Assembly (NCBI GenBank): GCA_945900935.1
Contig: CAMDKT010000483.1
Span: forward strand, 1 to 5,075
Origin: Candidatus Sulfopaludibacter sp. SbA3
GTDB taxonomy: Bacteria; Acidobacteriota; Terriglobia; Bryobacterales; Bryobacteraceae
Length of the DNA: 5,075 nucleotides
Direction of reading: 5' to 3'
Shown piece after piece: positions 1 through 5,075 of this stretch; the stretch's first letter is position 1; each line of letters begins with the position of its first letter. Position numbers and translations under genes: made by a program. A model generated the notes under the pieces. It had not been told where the DNA came from. It searched no databases and was given only the letters and a program-made list of their open reading frames with translations.

Positions 1-486
1 ACTACGCTTGACCGCGAAGAGCGTTGCGCCGCCGCCATCAAACTCCTGAAAAGCACCATGGAAGCGGAACAGAAAAATCTCACCGCCGAGATCCCCTGTC
101 AAATCGCCGAATACGCAACCCACAACTGGCGGCACATCGCCGGTCCCGATGCCCACGCCATCCGCATCGGCGAATCCTGGACCCCAGCCGGCCTCGACGT
201 TCCCAATGCCAATGCCGTACTTGACGAACTCTCCGGCGGTGAAGCCGAACAGGTCGCCTTCGCGACTCGTCTTGCCCTCGCCACGCAACTCGCTCAAAGC
301 ACGCGATACTTTGCCGTATTTGATGATGCCTTCCTGGCCACGGACCCAACCCGCGCCGAACGCGTTCTCGAACTCCTCAGCACCGCCGCCGAAAAACTCC
401 AGATTATCGTTCTCACTTGTCACCCGGCCCGCTACCAGAACCTCCCTGACGCACGGCATTTCGATCTCGAAAAACTGAAACAATAA
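1..486 (+). CDS. C-terminal part of an SMC/RecN-like ABC ATPase (YhaN-type), 5' truncated
   Basis: The reading frame is open from the first base of the window, so the start and the N-terminal Walker A half lie upstream; 161 residues are visible. The tail has the ABC-type ATPase head motifs in order. The signature LSGGE is at visible residues 77-81. A hydrophobic Walker B strand ends in an Asp pair (YFAVFDDAF, DD at 108-109) with a D-loop-like ATD after it. The switch His is in LTCHPARY (H141). The DD in place of the usual DE, together with TCHP, is typical of YhaN and RecF-like proteins rather than SbcC/Rad50. Residues 1-35 are charged and helical, probably the end of a coiled coil. Family members hydrolyse ATP in DNA repair or processing and often pair with an SbcD/YhaO-like phosphoesterase encoded upstream; that partner cannot be seen here. 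The ATPase class is secure; the exact subfamily is inference. Confidence 0.85.
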   Translation, partial: TTLDREERCAAAIKLLKSTMEAEQKNLTAEIPCQIAEYATHNWRHIAGPDAHAIRIGESWTPAGLDVPNANAVLDELSGGEAEQVAFATRLALATQLAQSTRYFAVFDDAFLATDPTRAERVLELLSTAAEKLQIIVLTCHPARYQNLPDARHFDLEKLKQ

Positions 487-490
487 GGCC

Positions 491-772
491 ATGGACGAAC
501 GGGCGTACTATTCGGAATCTCCGGCCACACGCCCGGCCCAGCTCAGTTGTCCCTACTGCCGCACGAGCCAGCAACTCGAACTCCGTTGGCTCATCCGCCG
601 TAAAAAGGACCGGCTGCCCTCCGGCGGCGACGAGCGGGACCGCGCCCGCTTCGCCAAAAGCCAAAGCTATATGGTCCTGCTCGATGACCGCGCCCGGTGC
701 GGCAATCCGCGTTGTCGAAAAACATTTGATGTTTCCGGAATCAAAACCACAGCGTTTTTAGCCGATGTGTAA
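491..772 (+). CDS. small hypothetical protein with a split zinc-ribbon
   Basis: This is a 93-residue soluble protein that I do not recognise as a named family. Two cysteine pairs, CPYC (C20, C23) and CGNPRC (C70, C75), are separated by 46 residues. This fits a single four-cysteine zinc-binding site in which two knuckles flank an insert. The insert (about 24-69) is very basic and charged (RRKKDR, GGDERDRAR), so nucleic-acid or protein binding is possible but unproven. No signal peptide or membrane segment is seen. The ATG lies 4 bases after the stop of the ATPase gene. There is no well-spaced Shine-Dalgarno, only a GG two bases before the ATG, which suggests translation coupled to the upstream gene and hence an operon. 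The gene is probably real: compact spacing on both sides, conserved-looking cysteine pairs, and codon use like its neighbours. Function is unknown. Confidence 0.72.
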   Translation: MDERAYYSESPATRPAQLSCPYCRTSQQLELRWLIRRKKDRLPSGGDERDRARFAKSQSYMVLLDDRARCGNPRCRKTFDVSGIKTTAFLADV

Positions 773-794
773 AAATGTTTGCCAGAATCAGAAG

Positions 795-1160
795 ATGCCA
801 ACGCTGATAGCCGCTCCGACGCGCATCGAAGCAGCCGGGACCAAGCCTAAGAAAATTGACGAATTTGTGGGCCGCGTCAACACCGGCGCTGAGAACATCA
901 GCGTCGCCCACATGCGCAGTCCCAGCGGCTGGGTGGAGCCGGGGCAGACGCCCGAATTCGACGAATACACTGTAGTGATAAAGGGGGCGATCCAAGTCGA
1001 GCATAAGGGCGGTGCCTTAACCGTCGAAGCAGGCCAGGCTGTTCTCACAAAGGCCGGGGAGTGGATTCGTTATTCGACGCCTGGACCGGACGGGGCCGAA
1101 TACATCGCCATTTGTCTGCCGGCGTTCTCGCCCGGCACAGTGCATCGGGACGAGGAATAG
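795..1160 (+). CDS. single-domain cupin protein lacking the canonical metal histidines
   Basis: This 121-residue protein is a small beta-barrel of the RmlC-like cupin fold. The motif-1 frame is G(x5)QxP(x3)E(x6)G, running from G45 through E57 (in PEFDEY) to G64. The two usual metal-binding His are Gln51 and Pro53; only the Glu is kept. Motif 2 starts at G80 (EAGQAVLTKAGEW), and its usual His is also missing. The C-terminal part (YIAICLPAFSPGTVHRDE) matches a family of stand-alone cupins I recall that begin with MPxLI and are about 120 residues long; ligand and reaction are unknown to me. An in-frame ATG 30 bases earlier (765) would overlap the zinc-ribbon gene by 8 bases and add a non-conserved MCKNVCQNQK. 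I prefer 795 because of the family length and start. Neither start has a strong Shine-Dalgarno. The gene lies 22 bases after the zinc-ribbon stop, so co-transcription is plausible. Confidence 0.85.
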   Translation: MPTLIAAPTRIEAAGTKPKKIDEFVGRVNTGAENISVAHMRSPSGWVEPGQTPEFDEYTVVIKGAIQVEHKGGALTVEAGQAVLTKAGEWIRYSTPGPDGAEYIAICLPAFSPGTVHRDEE

Positions 1161-1324
1161 CGAAACGCCTCCAACGCCGCCGTGATAGAATTGAAGGTTG
1201 GCAATCCCGCCCCGAAATACCTTGTTGTCTGTTCCAAGCGCACATATCGGTTTTTGGGTCACGCTGAATGCGGCGCTGGCGTGGTCTTTGCCAATTGATG
1301 GAATGAAAAACCAAGGAGCAATTC
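1161..1324 (+). other. intergenic region and presumed leader of metK
   Basis: No gene is visible in these 164 bases, and the metK promoter should lie here or further upstream. I see no convincing -35/-10 pair; TTGAAG at 1191-1196 and TTGTTG at 1222-1227 are poor candidates with weak downstream hexamers. No SAM-I or SAM-II riboswitch core was recognised by eye. Possible RNA helices are: an outer helix TTGGCAA (1198-1204) with TTGCCAA (1288-1294); a stem GGTCACGC (1257-1264) with GCGTGGTC (1279-1286), including two G-U pairs; CCGA (1212-1215) with TCGG (1247-1250); and within it CTTG (1221-1224) with CAAG (1235-1238). Each is short enough to arise by chance in a region of this size. No intrinsic terminator follows the cupin gene. 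Confidence 0.4.
1313..1318 (+). promoter_or_regulatory. Shine-Dalgarno of metK, fixes the GTG start
   Basis: AAGGAG sits 6 bases before the GTG at 1325, which is near-ideal spacing. The next in-frame ATG at 1337 is 18 bases from it, too far for good initiation. This is the only strong ribosome-binding site in the window and decides the metK start. Confidence 0.85.
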
Positions 1325-2494
1325 GTGGCTGAAGGTATGCGTCATATTTTTACTTCGGAGTCGGTCACTGAAGGCCATCCCGACAAGATGGCGGATCAGA
1401 TTTCCGATGCCGTTCTCGATGCCGTAATGAAAGATGACCCGATGGGCCGTGTGGCCTGCGAGGTCCTCGTCACGACGGGTCTGGCGGTCATTGCCGGTGA
1501 AATCACCACCAAGTCCATTTTTAACGTGCCCGATCTGGTACGCGCCGTGATTGCCGATATCGGCTTCACCGACGCGGCCATGGGCTACGATGCCAAGACA
1601 TGCGGCATCCTGAACGCCATTCAAACCCAGTCCGCGCATATCGCGATGGGCGTTGATACCGGCGGCGCCGGCGACCAGGGCATGATGTTCGGCTACGCCT
1701 GCGATGAGACGGCGGAGCTGATGCCGCTGCCCATCATGATGGCGCATAAGCTGGTGAAACAGCTCTCCGAAGTCCGGCGCGCCGGACTCGTGAACTGGCT
1801 GCGCCCCGATGGCAAGAGCCAGGTTTCCGTCGAATACGTCAATGGAGCTCCGAAGCGCATTGACGCAATCGTTCTCTCCACCCAGCATGCCCCTGAAGTT
1901 TCCCAGGAAGAACTCATTGCGCAGATTCGGAAGCTGGTGATTGACCCGATCATCCCCGCTGACATGGTCGACAGCGGCACCAAGTACCACATCAACCCCA
2001 CCGGCCGTTTCGTCATCGGCGGACCGCACGGCGACACCGGGCTCACCGGCCGCAAGATCATCGTTGACACCTATGGCGGCATGGGCCGGCACGGCGGCGG
2101 CGCATTCTCCGGCAAGGACCCGACGAAGGTTGACCGGTCGGCCTGCTACATGGCCCGCTATATTGCGAAAAACATCGTGGCCGCCGGTTTGGCGACCCGC
2201 TGCGAAGTGCAGTTGGCCTACGCGATCGGCGTGGCGGAGCCCGTTTCCGTTATGGTCGACACCTTCGGCACCGGCGTGGTGGACAGCGTCCGCCTTACCG
2301 AACTGGTTCGCGCCAACTTCGGTCTCACTCCGAAGGCGATCATCGACAGCCTGCAACTGCGCCGTCCGATTTACCGCAAGACCGCCGCATTCGGCCACTT
2401 CGGTCGCAATGAGCCTACCTTTACCTGGGAAGCCACCGATAAAGCCGAAGCGCTCCGCTCCGAGGCCGCTGTGGCCGTCGGCGCCCGCGCGTAA
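1325..2494 (+). CDS. metK: S-adenosylmethionine synthetase (methionine adenosyltransferase)
   Basis: This cytosolic enzyme makes S-adenosylmethionine from methionine and ATP, releasing phosphate and pyrophosphate. It supplies methyl groups for rRNA, DNA and protein methylation. The 389-residue length is normal for bacterial MetK and all three structural repeats are complete. Visible hallmarks are FTSESVTEGHPDK near the N-terminus (H18, D20, K21; ATP and Mg2+ binding), GAGDQGMMFGYA (about 114-125; MAT signature 1), DTGLTGRKIIVDTYGG (237-252), and GGGAFSGKDPTKVDRS (257-272; MAT signature 2, phosphate-binding loop). The protein ends in FGHFGRNEPTFTWE and an Ala-rich tail. The start is GTG with a good Shine-Dalgarno; the ATG at residue 5 is an unlikely alternative. 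There is a 164-base gap upstream and 94 bases to tig downstream, so it may have its own promoter. No key residue is missing. Identity is essentially certain. Confidence 0.98.
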   Translation: MAEGMRHIFTSESVTEGHPDKMADQISDAVLDAVMKDDPMGRVACEVLVTTGLAVIAGEITTKSIFNVPDLVRAVIADIGFTDAAMGYDAKTCGILNAIQTQSAHIAMGVDTGGAGDQGMMFGYACDETAELMPLPIMMAHKLVKQLSEVRRAGLVNWLRPDGKSQVSVEYVNGAPKRIDAIVLSTQHAPEVSQEELIAQIRKLVIDPIIPADMVDSGTKYHINPTGRFVIGGPHGDTGLTGRKIIVDTYGGMGRHGGGAFSGKDPTKVDRSACYMARYIAKNIVAAGLATRCEVQLAYAIGVAEPVSVMVDTFGTGVVDSVRLTELVRANFGLTPKAIIDSLQLRRPIYRKTAAFGHFGRNEPTFTWEATDKAEALRSEAAVAVGARA

Positions 2495-2522
2495 TCCCCG
2501 AGCAACCAAACTAACCGCAATG

Positions 2523-2552
2523 GAGGCGCGCAAGTGGTTCACTTCGCGCCTC
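2523..2552 (+). repeat. strong inverted repeat (13-bp hairpin) between metK and tig
   Basis: GAGGCGCG (2523-2530), one bulged C (2531) and AAGTG (2532-2536) pair with CACTT (2540-2544) and CGCGCCTC (2545-2552) around a GTT loop. This gives 13 Watson-Crick pairs with a single bulge, 28 bases after the metK stop and 36 bases before the tig ATG. There is no T-run directly after it; the first is TTTT about 14 bases on. It is therefore not a textbook intrinsic terminator. It may stabilise the 3' end of metK RNA, attenuate read-through into tig, or bind a protein. Confidence 0.7.
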
Positions 2553-2588
2553 GCCCATCCGAATCGATTTTCCAAAAATACTTTCCCC

Positions 2589-3893
2589 ATGGCACTCCTC
2601 GAAGGCTGCAAGCACGAAATTGAACTGGTCGTCCCCGTTGAGGAGATCGACAAGGAAACGGCACTGGTTGTCGAAGACATTCGCAAGAAAGCGGCGCTGC
2701 CCGGATTCCGTCCCGGCAAAGTTCCCGCCTCGCTGATTCGCACGAAGTTTGCGAAGGATGTCAGGCAGGATGTGTTGGAACGAATCATTCAAAAGGCGTT
2801 CCGCCAGTATGCCGACGGAGAAAAGCTGGAAGTCGTGGGAACGCCGTCGGTCGTCGACACGCACTACCACGCCGGTGAGCCGTTGAAGTTTAAGACGCAG
2901 TTCGAAGTAGCGCCTGTCGTGGAGCTGCGCGACGATTATCGCGGACTCACCGTTCCCTACCGCGAGCCCGTGGTGGCCGCCGAGGAAGTGGAGGCCCGTC
3001 TGCAGGCTCTTCGCGCCCAGAAAGCCGAATATATTAATGAGGATCCCCGTCCCGCAACCGGCACCGATCATGTTCTGATCGCCCTGCGCAGCCTTTCGCC
3101 CCTGGAAGGCGGCGAATTGAATGAAAACGAACTGGCGCTCGAGCTCGGCCACAGCGACACGATGGCCGCCTTCACCGAAAATGTCACAGGCATGGAGCCG
3201 GGTGATGAAAAAGAATTCGTCATTACCTATCCGGCTGACTACGGGGCTGAGCGCCTCGCGGGCCAGGCCGTCACCTTCTCCTGCACGCTCAAAACCATCC
3301 GCCGCAAAGAAATGCCGGAACTCAACGATGAGTTCGCGCAGGATCTCGGCGACTTCAAGAGCCTGGACGAACTCCGCGACGCCGCCCGCAAGTCCATCTA
3401 TGCTGATCGCGACAACACAGCGCGGCAGCAGGCGCACGCCGCGATTCTGGATTCCCTCGTCGAGCTTTACGACTTTCCCATCCCGCAGTCTTTTGTCGAC
3501 CGCCAGGTTGAGTCAATCGTCGAAAATCGTCTTCGCGCAATCTCTGAACAGGGCATTGACCCCCGCACGTTGAATCTCGATTGGGACAAGCTCAAAGCAT
3601 CCCAAGCCCCCCGCGCTTTGAAAGACGTCCGCGCTTCGTTGCTGTTGGAAAAGGTGGCTGACCGGGAGGCGATTCACGCCACCCGCGACGAAGTGGATGG
3701 CGAAGTGCAACGCATCGCCAGGCAGGAGCGGGAAGCGGTCGCATCCGTCCGCCGCCGCCTGGAGCAGGACGGCACCGTCGGCCGTATCGCCGGCCACATC
3801 CGCACCCAGAAAACGCTGAATTTCCTCTTCGAGCAAGCCAGCAAAGTAGAGCCGACCGCGCCGGAAGTTCAGGCGGATTCGGAAATCGAGTAG
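2589..3893 (+). CDS. tig: trigger factor, ribosome-associated chaperone
   Basis: Trigger factor binds the ribosome at protein L23 near the exit tunnel and shields nascent chains during folding. The 434-residue product is of normal family length and has all three parts. The N-terminal ribosome-binding domain (about 1-112) carries the signature loop GFRPGKVP (39-46). The FKBP-like domain (about 155-237) includes GHSDTMAAFTENVTGMEPGD and ITYPADYGAERLAGQAVTF. The helical SurA-like chaperone domain begins at MPELNDEFAQDLGD (242-255) and runs to the end, with an acidic tail. The DFxG-type first strand of the FKBP domain is replaced (VLIALRSLSPLEGGE), so prolyl isomerase activity is doubtful. I chose ATG 2589 because MALLEGCKHEIEL aligns with the family N-terminus. 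An in-frame ATG at 2520 would add 23 residues encoded largely by the hairpin. Neither start has a clear Shine-Dalgarno. It is followed 11 bases later by a histidine kinase rather than the common clpP-clpX. Confidence 0.96.
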   Translation: MALLEGCKHEIELVVPVEEIDKETALVVEDIRKKAALPGFRPGKVPASLIRTKFAKDVRQDVLERIIQKAFRQYADGEKLEVVGTPSVVDTHYHAGEPLKFKTQFEVAPVVELRDDYRGLTVPYREPVVAAEEVEARLQALRAQKAEYINEDPRPATGTDHVLIALRSLSPLEGGELNENELALELGHSDTMAAFTENVTGMEPGDEKEFVITYPADYGAERLAGQAVTFSCTLKTIRRKEMPELNDEFAQDLGDFKSLDELRDAARKSIYADRDNTARQQAHAAILDSLVELYDFPIPQSFVDRQVESIVENRLRAISEQGIDPRTLNLDWDKLKASQAPRALKDVRASLLLEKVADREAIHATRDEVDGEVQRIARQEREAVASVRRRLEQDGTVGRIAGHIRTQKTLNFLFEQASKVEPTAPEVQADSEIE

Positions 3894-3904
3894 TCTTAAA
3901 ACAG

Positions 3905-5075
3905 ATGACTACGGTTGATCCTGAATTCGCGCCCCAAATTCAGGTAGCGCGGGCGGAACAGATTTGGCGGCGCAGCCGCTGGGCTGTCTTTCTTTATGTC
4001 CTCGTCCTGATACCCCTCGGCTTCGGCTCTCCCCTCGCCACGCGGCAGCCGTATCTATTTGGGTTCTTGGTGACCCTCTTCAGCATTCTAGGCGCTCTTC
4101 GCTTGCGGTTGCTGTTCACAGGACCGCCGCCCGCGAATTCGGATCAATCCATCCAGTGGCTGCAATCCTACGGTCGCCACGCCGCCGCCGCCGGATGCAT
4201 CTGGGGATGTTTTTCCGCCTACTTGCAGATTCAGTATCGCGGTGATTCCCTTCAATTCACCGTGCTGCTGATTGCCGTCGGCATGTGCTGCTTCTCTCTG
4301 GGAGCTTTCGCCGGTGATCGTAAACTCACGCTCACCTACCTCGCCTGCCTCATGATCCCAACGATGGCGGGCGTCGCCACCAGGGCCGGAGGAGAGGCCT
4401 TCGCCGTGCTCATCCTCCTGTCCGTTTTCCTCGCCGCCTTAACGTATCAAATCGTCGAAATCAATGCCTGGTTCGTCCAGTCGGTCGTCGAATCCCTGCT
4501 GCTGGAGAAATCGCGAAAGGAAGCCGAGGCCGCCGCTCGCGTCAAGAGCGAGTTCCTCGCCAACATGAGCCATGAGTTACGAACGCCGATGAACGGCGTC
4601 ATGGGAACGCTCGAATTGTTGCTCCAAACCAGCCTTGATCGCGACCAAACTTCGCTTGCCCGAACCAGCCACCGCTCCGCCGAAGCCCTGCTGGAAATCC
4701 TCAATGACATTTTGGACTTCTCCAAAATGAGCGCCGGTAAACTCGATTTCGTCCGCGAGGGTTTTATCGTTCGGAATCCCATTGAAGACGTCTTCGATCT
4801 CTTGGCGCCCAGCGCCTATGAGAAGGGACTCGACCTTGGCTACAGCATTGACCCCGCCGTTCCGGAATGGGCTTGCGGCGATGCAGGCCGCCTGCGTCAG
4901 GTATTGATGAATCTCGTCGGCAACGCCATCAAATTCAGCGGTACCGGCGACTGGCCCAACGGCGGCAGTGTCTTCGTCAGCGTCAGCCTCAAGCAGCAGT
5001 CCGCGCAGACCGTTCGCCTGTCTTTCTCCGTTGCCGATAGAGGGCCCGGCATGAGTCCAGATACTCTCGCCCGGA
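3905..5075 (+). CDS. membrane sensor histidine kinase, 3' truncated (possibly hybrid)
   Basis: 390 residues are visible and the frame is open to the window end. After a short basic cytoplasmic N-terminus (WRRSRW), about six hydrophobic segments appear at roughly 27-41, 50-71, 93-107, 116-137, 141-157 and 164-184, with short loops and no large periplasmic domain. A helical linker (186-213, LLLEKSRKEAEAAARVKSEF) leads to a HisKA domain whose H-box is FLANMSHELRTPMNGV, with phospho-acceptor H223. The X region follows (ILNDILDFSKMSAGKL). The HATPase domain shows the N-box RQVLMNLVGNAIKFS (N340) and G1-box VADRGPGM (D378, G380, G382); the window ends there. It should autophosphorylate and pass phosphate to a response regulator. 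The H-box style is common in BarA-like hybrid kinases, so a receiver domain may follow; this is inference. ATG 3905 is 11 bases after the tig stop, with no strong Shine-Dalgarno. The stimulus is unknown. Confidence 0.92.
   Translation, partial: MTTVDPEFAPQIQVARAEQIWRRSRWAVFLYVLVLIPLGFGSPLATRQPYLFGFLVTLFSILGALRLRLLFTGPPPANSDQSIQWLQSYGRHAAAAGCIWGCFSAYLQIQYRGDSLQFTVLLIAVGMCCFSLGAFAGDRKLTLTYLACLMIPTMAGVATRAGGEAFAVLILLSVFLAALTYQIVEINAWFVQSVVESLLLEKSRKEAEAAARVKSEFLANMSHELRTPMNGVMGTLELLLQTSLDRDQTSLARTSHRSAEALLEILNDILDFSKMSAGKLDFVREGFIVRNPIEDVFDLLAPSAYEKGLDLGYSIDPAVPEWACGDAGRLRQVLMNLVGNAIKFSGTGDWPNGGSVFVSVSLKQQSAQTVRLSFSVADRGPGMSPDTLAR

Noticed and set aside
765..794. Upstream ATG extending the cupin by 10 residues
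   Set aside because: It has no ribosome-binding site, overlaps the zinc-ribbon gene, and adds residues outside the conserved family start.
1161..1324. Known SAM riboswitch class upstream of metK
   Set aside because: By eye I could not find the conserved core of SAM-I, SAM-II or SAM/SAH types; a covariance-model search would be decisive.
2523..2570. Intrinsic terminator for metK
   Set aside because: The stem is strong, but no T-run follows directly; the first TTTT is about 14 bases past the stem. It was kept as a hairpin of unknown role.
1941..2588. Upstream in-frame extension of tig into metK (650-codon frame)
   Set aside because: The extension overlaps metK in another frame and is rich in Arg, Pro, Ser and Ala, as expected for a shifted frame of GC-rich coding DNA. 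Trigger factor homology begins only at 2589.
1259..2788. Antisense open frame of about 509 codons opposite metK and the start of tig
   Set aside because: It lies in codon register opposite metK, where antisense stops need the sense codons TTA, CTA or TCA, which this GC-rich gene avoids. The translation is low-complexity and resembles no protein I know, whereas metK is certain.
2511..3437. Antisense open frame of about 308 codons opposite tig
   Set aside because: It is in register opposite tig and is explained by the same codon bias; no recognisable domain or ribosome-binding site.
3964..4245. Forward 93-codon open frame inside the kinase gene
   Set aside because: It is a shifted frame within the kinase membrane region, rich in Arg, Pro and Ala, with no start signal.
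4447..4782. Antisense open frame opposite the kinase HisKA domain
   Set aside because: The sense strand encodes clear H-box and X-region motifs; the antisense product is Ser/Arg-rich with no known features.

Overview
This is a GC-rich bacterial chromosomal window in which every supported gene lies on the + strand. I lean towards Acidobacteriota, with low to moderate certainty. The reason is the trigger factor, whose N-terminus (EGCKHEIELVVPVEEI...) and altered FKBP-like segment match my memory of proteins from that phylum. No rRNA, tRNA, phage, transposon or CRISPR signal is visible, and the content reads as core or housekeeping sequence rather than a mobile island.

Layout. Bases 1-486 hold the C-terminal end of an SMC/RecN-like ABC ATPase, most like the YhaN type, with its start outside the window. 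Four bases later comes a 93-residue protein with a split zinc-ribbon (491-772). It is followed at once by a 121-residue single-domain cupin (795-1160), so these three may share a transcript. A 164-base gap follows that contains the only strong Shine-Dalgarno in the window and some possible RNA structure. It leads into metK (1325-2494, S-adenosylmethionine synthetase, GTG start). A 94-base gap with a striking 13-bp hairpin separates metK from tig (2589-3893, trigger factor). Eleven bases after tig starts a membrane sensor histidine kinase with six predicted membrane segments (3905 to the window end). It is cut in the middle of its ATP-binding domain.

How the genes work together. metK (methyl-donor supply) and tig (co-translational folding) are both tied to growth but have no direct biochemical link. 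The ATPase tail and zinc-ribbon gene may form a DNA-metabolism unit with genes upstream of the window. The kinase so close behind tig replaces the tig-clpP-clpX order common in many bacteria.

I did not find a clearly new biological system. The best candidates for a second look are the metK-tig hairpin, a possible structured leader upstream of metK, the small zinc-ribbon partner of the ATPase, the cupin lacking its metal-binding histidines, and the uncharacterised six-helix sensor region of the kinase.
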